Positions 34,604-46,400 of a stretch of DNA of 64,000 bases are shown here, in pieces. The DNA is from Uloborus plumipes (taxonomy: Eukaryota > Arthropoda > Arachnida > Araneae > Uloboridae), in the NCBI GenBank assembly GCA_038373865.1, contig JAXGGA010000495.1, positions 1-64,000 on the forward strand, written 5' to 3'. Position 1 is the stretch's first letter. Every line of letters starts with the position of its first letter. The notes beneath the pieces were generated by a model. That model saw only the letters and a program-made list of their open reading frames with translations, did not search any database and had not been told where the DNA came from. The position numbers and the translations under genes are program-made.

Positions 34604-35276
34604 AAACTTAAAATTTAATACGACAATTTTTATTGGCTTCAATTGCACAACATCGCCATCTACTGCCGTCGTTCTGACAACTTTTCAAAGAGATCAAAGA
34701 CACGTTCACTTTTACAACTACTACAAAAGTGATACCCTATATTAAAATCAAATACCCAAGGCTACTACTAAACTAAATACTAACGTTATCGCAAAACTAC
34801 CATAGCATTTTGAAACAATAAAAGTTACAATTAAGGTTTACCGAGCTAAGCCTTGGCTTGAAATGTCGCATTTAAAATTGATTTGAGCAACAATGTAACG
34901 ATTTTGACAGTTGAGCAAAAAATTCAACTTTTTCAAACTTCAATCGCTTATAAGTCGCTTAAACGTGGATTTTCGAGATTCTCGTTACGCGGCGCTAGCG
35001 GAGAAACGTTCTAAAGAACGCATTTTTTTTAAATCTTTCGAATGAAATCAAAATGGAGACGATACGACAATTATTTCGCTAGATAGAGTCAATTTTGTGC
35101 CCAAAAATTGAAGTTCGAATAAAAAACGAACCGACACTTTTTAGAGGGTGGGTCTAATTTTCGTCAATAGCCTGCGGGATAAGCTTCAAAATCATAAATT
35201 TTCTTGCAATTCGATAAAGAAATGAGCGAGTTTCGACCGGGTATAGGATTCGGCTTAGAGAAATAATATATGGAGA
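34548..35276 (-). mobile_element. Non-autonomous Helitron, copy B
   Basis: This is the same family as 27803-28489 in the opposite direction. On the minus strand it starts TCTCCATATATTATTTCTC and ends with hairpin GCGGAATTCCGC and CACCTAG. The matching arm of the foldback element (near 38030) reads CAGCAATTATTTGAG joined to GCATAATT without interruption, so the pre-insertion A|T site is preserved. Confidence 0.92.
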
Positions 35277-35310
35277 TTATGCGAGTTGAAATTCCAGTCA
35301 AATTTCTTTT

Positions 35311-36662
35311 TAACCGACTTCAACAAAGGAGGAGGATACAATTCGTCGGAGAAATTTTTTTTTTTCGGTATGTTCCAAGATTACTCGAAGACGCCTGGAC
35401 CGATTTCAAAAATTCTTTTTTTGTTAGAAAGGTCTTTTTTTCCGATTGGTCCCATCCTCTCGTGATCCGGGTTCGATAACGGGAACCTGCAGAAATCTTT
35501 CGAAAAAGAAATTGGGATCACAGTAATCGTAATAATGACCATTTTGATCGCCAGGCTTCTCTGGATTGCATAATGAAATTCCTTTCTGTGGTCTTTTTGA
35601 AAATTTTAAACCGAGTATCTTTCTATGTCCTGCTTTTTTCTCAAGAACTCCAACGAAATGAAAGTCGTACCAGGTACTGATTGATTCGTAATATTTCAGG
35701 TTTTATTAGTCTTAATTTACATAAGGTTTGATAAAGGAATTCTGAAGAAAATGAGGAAAATCACCAAATTTTTGCTCAAATTTAAAGCGATTTGTCCTAA
35801 ATGATTAAATATGAAATCCATTGTTACAGAACGTGATTAATATGAAACAGTTATTATAATGATCACGAAAATTGTAAATGAAGGCTTAACTGAATCAAAC
35901 ATAAAACTCCTTAGCGGGCCACCTATGTAATACGTCGTGAAATTTTATGAACTGCGAGAATCTAGTGTTGTTTTGAAACATAAATTAGTTGAAAAGCCGT
36001 TAATATTTAGCCTTTAATTAAACTAGTACACAAATAAATACCAGAGAATAACAAGGATTATTTTTTAGTGTCAATCGCTTAAAATTTTAGACGCGTTGAT
36101 TCCTTCTTTTTTTTTTCTTACATAGTTTATTTTATGAAGCATTTACTTAAGAAAATTAGGTGAAGTTTTGCAATGGAAACATTACCTTATTTCATATGTA
36201 CATTTACACTAAAAAGATTAAAATAAAAATATTTTTGAAAAAAAAAATTGAACCGACTTCGGAACTTCACTCAGAAAATGCTCTAAAAAGTAAAAAATAA
36301 TTTTATTCTTTGAACTCCATCGATACTACATTTAAACATAAGTTTTGAAGTCGGCGCAAAAACTATAGGTAAAATGATGTTTACTATATTTTGCCAACAT
36401 TTTCAGAGAAATCATTGAAAATTGAGAGCTGAATATTTGTATATGTATTTTTCAATGAATGCGAATGCGAATAAAGAACCTGGATTCATTTAAATTTATA
36501 TTTATAGTTTCGAATGATTCTATTTGGCTTTTTTTGCGCCGACTTCAAAACTTATGTTTAAATGTAGTATCGATGGAGTTCAAAGAATAAAATTATTTTT
36601 TACTTTTTAGAGCATTTTCTGAGTGAAGTTCCGAAGTCGGTTCAATTTTTTTTTTCAAAAAT
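35311..36662. mobile_element. Nested element with AACCGACTTC ends
   Basis: It begins TAACCGACTTCAACAAAGG and ends with GAAGTCGGTT plus a T-rich tail. It interrupts the left arm of the foldback element, where the opposite arm is continuous. TTTCTTT on both sides may be its target duplication. The last 420 bp form a separate near-perfect hairpin (36241-36655). The superfamily is not assigned. Confidence 0.65.
36241..36655. repeat. Near-perfect inverted repeat, arms about 120 bp
   Basis: Arm 36246-36365 (TTGAACCGACTTCGGAACTT to TTTTGAAGTCGGCGCAAAAA) reappears inverted at 36532-36650 with no difference that I can see, separated by about 165 bp. Confidence 0.9.
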
Positions 36663-39600
36663 ATTTTTTCTTTGTATCAATTTCAAAGGGCAATATCTCG
36701 CAAGGGTCATCTTAAATTTCAATTTTCTTTACATCATTGGAAAGAACACACTTTTCTTAACTAAAAAACGTTATTTTTATTTTTGAGACAAACTAGTTTC
36801 AAGGGGATATTGCAGATCAAAAATGTGTACGTCATTCAACGTGAAATCAAAGAAAAAAAGACATTAGACCTCAAAAGTTGATGTCAATTTGTTCTATTAT
36901 TATTTGCAGGAGCTATTGTACTTATGTTCTGATGAAAAAACCCTTTTTTAGATATTTTTGAACTTAAGTGTTTGAGTGCGCATTCATAAAAACTCAAGAA
37001 AAAGCAAAAAAAAAAAAGTTTCGTTTTTAACAAAAATAATTATCTTCTTATCGCTGCTATAAGAGCTTGAGTCTCTCTATGCGTTATTTTTAAGCTCTTG
37101 AAACAGAATTTCGGATGATATGTCACTTGGCAAGGTTATAGGTCATTAATGTTTCAAGGTCATAAAAAGCATTTTCCCATTTTTCATCATTTTTGTTTAT
37201 GGGCAAATTGCAATCACAGGCTGAAAGACACATCCTCGGCAGTATAAAGAATGGATTTTCAATTACTACTTATCATATGTTCAATTACTATTGTTATCAT
37301 TTATTTACACAGTGGAAATAATTGCAATATTCAACTCTATCGAAAACTTTCGTTATCGCTTTTTAGAAAAATAGCTCTGCAGTCCTATTCTACATATTTT
37401 TTACCACGTACACACCATATTAACTGTTTAATTTATTATTTATCTCTTTTATTAATTGTTTTTATTTTTATTTTTTTTTTGAAAAAGGAAACAATGCTTT
37501 TTATGAATTAAAAATATTAATGACACCTTGCCAAGTGACATATTATCCGAAATTCTGTTTCAAGAGCTTAAAAATAATACATTGGAAAAGACTCAGGCTC
37601 TTATAGCAGCGATAAGAAGATAATTATTTCTGTTATAAACGAAACTTTATTTTTTTCCATTTTTTGAGTTTTTACGGATGCGCACACAAAAACTAAAGTT
37701 CGAAAATATCTAAAAAAGGTTTTTTTTATCAGAACATAAAAACAATAGCTCCTGTAAATTTTAATAGAATAAATTGACATCAACTTTTGAGGTCAATGTC
37801 TTTTTTTCTTTAATTTCACGTTGAATGACGTACACATTTTTGATCTGCAATATCCCCTTGAAACTGGTTTGTCTCAAAAATAAAAATAACGTTTTTTAGT
37901 TAAGAAAAGTGTGTTCTTTCCAATGATGTAAAGAAAATTGAAATTCAAGATGACTCTTGCGAGATATTGCCCATTGAAATTGAGACAAAATTGAGAAAAA
38001 AGAAATTTGACTGGAATTTCAACTCGCATAATTCAGCAATTATTTGAGATTTCGAGATGCCACTTGCACACCTTTCGGACGAACTATCATGTTACAAACG
38101 AGGAAAGAATTAGCTTCAGAAAGTCATTCTCTCAGCAGATACAAGCTGATAACGGGTGGTCAAATTTGCCAAAATACGACGATTTTTACCAACTTTGGCA
38201 GCAAACTGCAAAAAATCTACAGTGCGTGGAGCTTCTGTTACACAAGTAGGCTATTCTACCATAAACAGTGATCAGAATCACCAAATTTGAGCCTGATAAT
38301 CGTCTTAGATCGCGAGCAATAAAAGCACAAACTTGACGATTTGGGGATTTTTTTTCAAGACACGAAAAAGAGGCCTTTCTAAAATAATTTTTATTGTCTA
38401 AACCATATGGCTTATAGAGCTATAATTTGGTATGGTTTCATGCGAGTTTTATATGTACATCCAAAAAAATTTTCATTAAAATCGGAGGGGGTCGAGTGGG
38501 GATTTTCTCGAAGTTTGGGACACTTGACATGGAATGACCCATAGTTCTGCGCACTATTTCGCCAAAGGAGTTTTTTTCTATCTTTTCAATTTAAAACTTA
38601 AAATTATTCCGTCTCTCCTGCTGGTCTATAATCTTTAACGGGATAACAAAATTTATGGCACTTGTCGTTGAGATTTAATTATCATGGAAAGAGACAGAAG
38701 ATCCTCTCCTTTACGCCACAAAACAAGTGTGGTCCCCTTTTGGGCTTAGTGCGAACAAATTAGCAAAAAGTATAAGATTCTATCTCTTAACACATTGATC
38801 ACAGTAAAAACAGATACAGATGTTTAAATCAGTTATTGTTATTATCAATGGAGAGGTGATGAGTTAACGAAAATGCATTCTTTGTTTTCTGGGTGCGAAG
38901 TGTTTTGTACTATATTTCTCGACCCCTTTAGCACATAGCAATTTATCGTCGCACTCCTTTATGTTCCTTCCTTCGGTCCCACGGATCCCACGTCACCAAG
39001 TCGCAGAGTTTCTTTAATTATCTTTTCTTCAATTTTTCAAACATGATGTCGTCATAAATTCTGATAAATTTATTTAAAAAATAATGCAGGAGAGGACTCC
39101 TTTCCTTCTTCCCAAAAGCCTATTGATTAACATCTTGTCCATTACCTCAACTTCGCTCTCCTTCCTGTTAGTCCAACATACTCCCAATCATAGATGGCTG
39201 GTGCACCAAGAAATTGGGGGATCAAAAGAAGTTTGTGAGGAGCTTAGGGCGGCACCCTAAAGTTGTTTTTTTTTCTGTAAAATTTGCCTATATTATTGGA
39301 TTTTAACAAATGACCTCCAAAAACTGTAATACAGTCTGAAATGCTGGATGGATTTTACTGTTTATATCCCCTTTGCAATTCAAAGTTCTTTTCTTGTGAA
39401 ATAAGATGAGGAAAAAAAAAAATCATTTTTGTGTTATTTTCAGTTTTTAATTTTCATGAAATAAATCAATCCACCCAGTAAATAACCGACCGTTAATTTT
39501 TCGCTCTAAAAAGTGAAGGGCAGGGCCCCTTTACTTTCGGAAGTGAAGGGGAGCAGGTGCCCCCTTGCCCCCCCCTTCCTCCGTACAAACAGCCTTTGCT

Positions 39601-39706
39601 CCCATTGCGTCATAAAAGTTGCATTGTTTATTTTTTTTTTCAAACAAACTTTCTTCACTTCGAACCCCCCCCGAAAAAAAATCCTGGCTACGGCCTTGGT
39701 TAGCAT

Positions 39707-40444
39707 CAATAATTTAACTCTATAAACGTTGCTGGTTAGCATGATGAACCTTTTGGCTGTTTTTTTGGAAATTTTTCTTTCGACTCATGTAGTACGACAG
39801 TTGAACCACAGATTTCTTTTCCATTGAGAAGAGAAGGTATAAACGGTCGTACCAGACGTATGAAACCTTGAAAAAGTCCCCGGCTCCAAAGGGTTCGAGT
39901 GGTACGTATGGTACAACATGTGTACCGCCCGGTTCCTACAGGTTTATTCCAGTCTAGATATCTATTTGCTCGGTTTGTACACCCAATGCACATTGAAAGA
40001 TTAAAAAATATGCTTTATGAAATACTTCTAGCATTAAGTTCAAGGGTTTTACTCATTAGAAAATTTGATGAATCAATGTATTGCAAAATATGATTTAAAA
40101 ATGCAAGCAAATCAATGACCTGAAAAAGGAAGATTTGTTAAGATAATTTTGCATATTCTGCCATCGTGACTAAAATTAATCCGTCCATTTAGAACTTTTA
40201 ACGACGTGTCAGGGTCCAAAACTAACAGTAGTCAGCTGGTCCAGGACAACAATGAGATCCATCAGGCTAGTCACCCAGTGTAGTATAGAGCAGTGAAATT
40301 TTAGTTACTGGTCTGTTTGGACCGGTGCTTTTTTTATTTAACTTCTTCCATTGCATGTTTTGTAATTGTTTATATTCTGATAGTCAAACATTATGCAAAA
40401 TTCGTTTTTCTTACAGAAGTCATTATTTTCTGCTTTTTTGAACA
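39707..40444. promoter_or_regulatory. Upstream region of mRpS23
   Basis: This is the sequence between the large hAT and the mRpS23 start codon. It should hold the mRpS23 promoter and 5' UTR, but I see no diagnostic motif. The segment about 39780-39995 is less AT-rich and has an 85-codon open frame on the minus strand with no recognisable domain. Confidence 0.3.
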
Positions 40445-40488
40445 ATGGCCGGGAGCAAACTTCCTAGAATTGGCTCTATTTATGAAAG
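40445..40488 (+). CDS. mRpS23: mRpS23 coding exon 1
   Basis: Fourteen codons plus two bases (MAGSKLPRIGSIYE, then AG of an Arg codon). The donor is GTATGA. The short conserved N-terminus matches vertebrate MRPS23. Confidence 0.88.
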
Positions 40489-43400
40489 GTATGATCTAAA
40501 ATCCTTTTTTAAAATCATTTTAGAATATTTGTATTTTGTTAAAATAATGGTCTATATCTTTATGTATATGAAACAAGTGACAGAAATTGGATGTTTATGC
40601 ACAACACAAGCTAAGAAATAAGAGCACTCAATTACAAAAATAAAGTTCCCCTTTGTTCCCTCAAAAAATGTTCTTGTAAATTAGGAACAAGTATGTACAA
40701 TTTCTAGCTTCTCAATATACTTTTTAATGCACCGATGAAAGGACCTCCTTTTAGTTACAAAATCATAGTGTAGTTTTCCTTATAATCTGGATTTAAAGGG
40801 TACTTACATATTAACTCTATTGCAGCTACAGATTTTGTGGTTAAAAAAAGTTTATTTGGAGGTTTTAAATAACTGCGTGCGCGTAGAAACAACAACCGCA
40901 AAGAAGGAAAACCGCCAAATTTTTTAAACCACCAAATTTGTAGCTGTAGGGGAGTTAATACGTAAGTACCGTTTAAAGTAAAAGGTTTAATAAAAATAAT
41001 GCCAAAGCCTTACATTTTGATCCCTAAAAAAAAAAAAAATATTCTAGACATCTTCATATCACATAGGTTTGAAGTTTGGCAATGGCCAGTGTGGTGTAAC
41101 ATATAAAAACATCTGTAACTGTTAAAACCTTATTTAGTTTGTTTGTGTAGGTGAATTTACCATTATGGGATGTATGTATAACCAACAAGTATCCCAATGC
41201 ACTGCCCGCAGGCGCGCACCCAGGAGGGGGCTTTGGGGGCTTAAGCTCCCCCTATGACAAAACTGGACTTGAAGCCTTAAGCATCAACGACATTTTAAAT
41301 TTTTCCACGGTGTCAGAAAAGATTCAAGTCATTAATAACTCAATATATACTACACTTTGAATCCAACTGAAATAACAAATACGCACACGTATAACATATA
41401 CCTTGTCTTTTTTAAAGTCTAGGGGAACGTGGGTAAATTCTCACTTATAAAAGACCGCTCCCCCTCGTCTACAATTTCCAAGAAACCAAGGCATTGTTTT
41501 CAATTAAATCATTCATTGTACATGTGCAGACGGATGATGCACGAGAATGGGGCCTCAGCAAAGCATAGAACTTCAAATCACAGAGCGTCTCACCATCAAA
41601 ACCAAAATAATTTTAATTTCGAGGATTTGTCATGGAAAATCATGATGTTTCGTGGTGGCAATTACAGGTTTGAAGGATCGTCATAATGAATTTTTTAAAG
41701 CTCATTTCTGTCAAAAACAGAATCCTATAAAACATTTTTCATGCGCATTTTTTGAATCCATTTCATAAAAGCCCCCTATGGTTGGGGGGGGGGAGGGGAC
41801 AATTGCGACATGATTAGCCCGCCACTGATTTTCTGAGAAATATGCTTGATAAAAAGTTAAAACAGATTATAAAGAATATAAAATGGTATTAAAAGAAAAG
41901 GAAGTATGAAAGAGAGAGAGAGAGGGAAAAAAAAACAAAAAAGTGACCGAAGGGTATTTTTGCATAATAAACAAATTAGTCAAAAAAAAAAAAAAAAAAC
42001 TTACACTAAAGCCACAAACTTCTGTACTTCTAACCAATGAAGGCACTGGGAAAATTTCAATACAGAAAACCAAAATAGTTAAATGAAAAATCTTTTCCTA
42101 TTTTCTCCATTTTGATTTGGAATAAAAATATTTAAAAAACGTAGCTAAGAAAATGGGAGGAAGGGGGTATCCGAACCTAATTCCTCTCTTTTTTCGGCGT
42201 TGAAGTTAGAAAGGAGTTATAGTTTTAGAGCTTCAAGTCTTGAAAGAAAAATTCAGGGAGAAAGTCTGAAAGTCCTCATTGAAAATCGTCTAATAATTGG
42301 TTTTTGGAACATGAATTTCTAAAAATTTCCGGAGGTGAAAAGAGAGCCCCATTATGGAATTTGGCCTACAGTTTTGCTTTTAAAACTTTAATTTCAAAAA
42401 ATTAAAAAAAAAAGCCCCTCCTCCCACGAAATAATAATGATAAAAGGTCTTAAATTTTGTTTCTGGAACTTTAATTACGAAAAACTGCTGGTGCAGAGTA
42501 CATGAATCATATCGCTATGGCTACCGATAAATGGACTATAACCACATTTTTAAGACTTCAAATTTTGAAAACTTTTCTGAGGAAGGCCTCCGAACTCTTA
42601 ACATCGACAACAATGGAACCGCATTTCTCTAAGCTCAGTTTCGGGGAAAATATCCTGTGGAGAGTTCCACATTCCATCCATTCCCATAACGTCAGCAAAG
42701 ATGGTCTACAATGACATTTTTAAAACTTCAATTTCAAAAAATGTTCGAGGAAAGATCCCGAAAATCGTTTAAAATTAAGTTTTGAGATCTTTAATTTCTA
42801 CAAAAAACATTCAGAGGTGAAAACCGAACTCTATGCCTTTCTCTAACATCATCAGTGGCGTAGCAAGAACAAAATAGTGACTGGGCGAATAAATTTTGCG
42901 AGGCCCCGAGCTTCCCTCCCTCTTTTGAGATTGATTCCAGTTCTAGTTATTCAACTATTCTGTGTAAAAAAAAAAGAAAAAAGAAAACCTTCTCGTATTT
43001 GTTGTCAATCATAAAAAGTAAAATATTATACATTTAAAAAATATTTGAGATAAAAACATACAATATGAAATAATTTCATATATTTTGGGGTAGTTTGAAC
43101 TAGTTTGAAATGCTGCTAACTTATAAAACTGCAAATAAATACTTATTCATTCTAAATTTTACAATTACACTAAAAAATCGGCTGTGCATAAAGTCAGGTT
43201 TGACGCAGTACCCATTAGTGCAACTTTTTTGGCACAGTTGATTTATTTCGGGAGAAAAAACAGACTTAAAATCAAGAAATTCTACTACTTGATCAAAAAT
43301 TAATCTTTTCAAAATTAACATCTACAAATAACCGCGCCTGAATAGAAAAGGGATTGGGAGGGAGAATATAGTTTTTAGACAATAAAAAAGATGTATTTTG

Positions 43401-46400
43401 CTTTATTATGCGTAAGACTTTTTTCGTTATTTTTTTACTATTAGTTATCTTTTTGGTATGATTATGACTGACAAATGCTCGCAAGAAACATTGAGAAATT
43501 GAAATTTTTGAATTGTGAAGAAAGATAATTAATTCTATGTTAAAATTCATATTTTATCATTAATATTTACATTTTACATTGAATTAAAGAGCACTAAGTA
43601 AAAGGGATCGAGTATTTTTCCTTTATTTCTCTCTTTCTTTTAAGCCAGATTTATGAAAATAGTATTTTCAAGTTAGAATTATTTTCTAGTGTGTAAGTGG
43701 TTACATGAAATTTTAAAATATATGCCTTAAAAAGCATATAAAATAGCACGATTTTATGACTCCTCACTTACTGCTCGTACTTAATTTTAAAAACAAAAAT
43801 GAGGGTTTTTTGGAAGAATTTTAAAAGAGCAAAACGAGATTTTGAACTACTTTTTCCATTTAAAAATTGCTATTTCCAAGTCATTTTCTTCTAACACGAT
43901 CACTTTGTATGTAAATTCTTCATGAGTATTTTTTTATCACTATAACTAATAAACGAACTCATTTTCACTACTGGGCGTGTGGTGGAGTGAAACAGCTTGA
44001 GACGGAAACTTAGTATTTCTTTGCCACAAACAAATGAACCATCAGACATGGTATTTGGAAGGATGAGGACATTAAAAAGATAAAGAAAAGTTTCTTCCAA
44101 GAGATGTTCTCTAAAATTATTTAGTAACACAACAAATATGGAGAAGGTAGCGATAAAATCTGGCACAGCAAGGGCAAGAACATCCCCCAGAGGACTGGAA
44201 TTTAACATTATTGGCAATCTTAAGGACTCTTTTGACCAAAACAGTCTTCCAGACGATAATTCTGGCTGTGGGTAACATAACGGAAGCATTCCTTTTGACG
44301 ATTTTCGTCATAATATTGGAAACATTCAAGTGAAATTTTTGACATTGAAATTTTTGACAATGGGCCTGTATCCCCTCCCCTCCCCCCCCAGACATGCGAG
44401 AATTCTACTAAGAAGAAATAAATGAAAATAACTATAAATAATATTGAGGCTATGATTTTTGTGTTGATTTCGGAAAACTTCATGTTTAAAAGTAAGTGTT
44501 CAGCAAGTTGGGGGGAGGGGGCACGTGCCTCCACCCCTACCGACACTACGCCTTTGTTTTTGAGTTTTCATCGAGTCAACCTCACGATTTCCGACATTGG
44601 CTAAACTATTTTGAACTATTTGGGGGCCCCTAAAAAGCCTCAAGCTCTGTAAACTTCAAGGGCCTTATTTTAAATCAGGCCCTGAGTGCAAAAAAAAAAA
44701 AAAAAAAAAGAAAAAGAAAAATGCTTCGTTTAGTTATAGTTGGTAATTTCTAAAACCAATCTATCCATGTTTTCGATTTTAGTCTGTTTTGGGGGCCCTA
44801 TGCCCCTGTGATATCGCCTTCAAAAAAAAATAAAAAAGTGACACATTGTTCCCCTAGCCGGATGAGGGGTCCCAGATGTTCTTTAATTGAATGCAGATAA
44901 AGATTTGGCCAGGCCCCTTCGTTTTTTTTTTTTTTTTTTGAATTTTGACGAGAAAAATAGTGTTTTCAACTGCGTGATTCGGGAATACTTTGTAAAATTT
45001 TGTCTCGGAACGAAGTCCAAATGGAGAAAAATTCGGGTCAAAGTAGAGATGCGAGGCCCCGGAAAGCGCGAGGCCCTGGGCGGTCGCCCGATTCGCCCAC
45101 CCCTTGCTACGCCTCTGAACATCATCAAAGATGCTGTTGCGTTGTTTAGACTTCAGGTTTGAAAAATTTCGGGTTGAGAGCGGTCGAACCCTATTCTTCC
45201 TAAGATTAACTGAGATGGTTATAAATTTCGTTTTTGGAATTTCAACATCAAAAAACCGTTAGTGAAGAGTTCCAAAACCCCCATTCATTCCCCTAACATT
45301 TTCAAGAGGGCCTACTATGGTGTTTTTTGGACATCAATTTCAAAAATTTACAATGGGCCCCTGACTCGTGCTTTTCCTAAGATTAGTCAATGTCTCTCAA
45401 GCTGCGCTTTTCGAACTTTAATATAGAAACATTCCTAAACCTCACCCCCAAACAATTGCCAAAATGGCGTGCAATAATAACGTTTTTAAGACTTCAAATT
45501 TTAAAAAAATATTAGATGAGGGCTGGCAAGTCTCAAATCTCCCTAACATGACCAAAAGTTGTCTAAATGTTGTGTTTTTGAGATCACTTTTCAGAAATTT
45601 TTCCGGGGAGAACCCATGAACGCCCTATCAGTATGTTTGAATATTCTACTTTATGTCTTTATTCTTAATGATCGTATCATAACGCTATTCTCGTAAGTGC
45701 ATTGATCACCCCATCTTCAGTAAGGTTGGAAGATCCTCATAGTATTTACCATTTATTTTCTTACATAAACACATGTTGATAAACAAGTAAAAAATTCACA
45801 TAAAATTTAACAGAAGCAAGAGAGCTTCCAATCAAAAAAGCAAAGCTTTACACTATTATTTCGGAAAAAATAAGTAAAAAGAAAGAAGGGGGGGGGGTGG
45901 CAATCTATTAAAGTTTAGTATTTTCGCGATTTTAAAAGTTTAATTCAATTACCTCTGGATATGAAAGGGGTAGGAGTGCTTGATGTCAGAAATTAGCCCC
46001 CCCTTAAGTTAAATCCTGGGTGCGCCTCTGACTGCCCGGACAGTGACGCTTCTTAAACAAGCGAAACTGATTTATTAAGGAATACAGACCTGCTAACTCT
46101 CCCGTTTTTTACTCCATTCTCCCGATTGTACGTTTGAGAATGAATTTCTTCCGTTTTTTATTCCATTTCAATTGTCTACAGGTTAGGTTCAAAATATCGC
46201 CAAGCATGGCCATATTTAGCCGCTTCGCGCTAAAAAGAATGAAAGTGGGGATATTTCTTAAATTTCTCGCCAATCCTGTAGACACAATTTTGAGTGCTGC
46301 ATGGCAGGAAAAGCAACATACAGGAAAATTTATAAAAACGGCGATCATTTTTGAGGGAAAGTTAATGGAACTAGGTCCAAATTTTGAAACATTTTCACAC

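Larger units (their letters stand above)
34048..38541. mobile_element. Foldback element with about 1 kb inverted arms
   Basis: The termini GGTCATTCCATGTCAAGTGT and ACACTTGACATGGAATGACC are inverse. The left arm (34048-34547 plus 35277-35310) pairs with 37990-38541, and the segment 36665-37150 pairs with 37505-37990, leaving a loop of about 355 bp. Arms are similar but not identical, with scattered differences. Two insertions interrupt the left arm: a Helitron (34548-35276) and a hairpin element (about 35311-36662). No transposase frame is recognised. Flanking TA or ATA is present on both sides. Confidence 0.85.
33808..39698. mobile_element. Large hAT-type transposon, 5.9 kb, between divergent genes
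   Basis: The ends CAAGGCCGTAGCCAG and CTGGCTACGGCCTTG are flanked by an exact 8 bp duplication GTTAGCAT (33800-33807 and 39699-39706). Poly-G or poly-C strings follow each end. Most of its length is a 4.5 kb foldback element (about 34048-38541). Only about 1.4 kb is the original body, with no transposase visible. It accounts for most of the spacing between TOR1AIP and mRpS23. Confidence 0.9.
41209..46030. mobile_element. hAT-type transposon, 4.8 kb, in mRpS23 intron 1
   Basis: The ends CAGGCGCGCACCCAGGA and TCCTGGGTGCGCCTCTG are flanked by an exact 8 bp duplication ACTGCCCG (41201-41208 and 46031-46038). It contains degenerate tandem units (42150-42850 and 45130-45640) and a nested 2.3 kb hAT at 42853-45117. 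An unpaired end-like string, CCGCCACTG, at about 41820-41828 may belong to yet another element. No transposase is preserved. Confidence 0.9.

Noticed and set aside
39736..39993. 85-codon open frame upstream of mRpS23 as a small gene
   Set aside because: No homology recognised and no supporting signals. Only slightly higher GC than its surroundings.
43900..44546. Overlapping open frames of 92-129 codons on the minus strand
   Set aside because: They lie inside a nested hAT and match no transposase motif that I can recognise. Too weak to call a gene.
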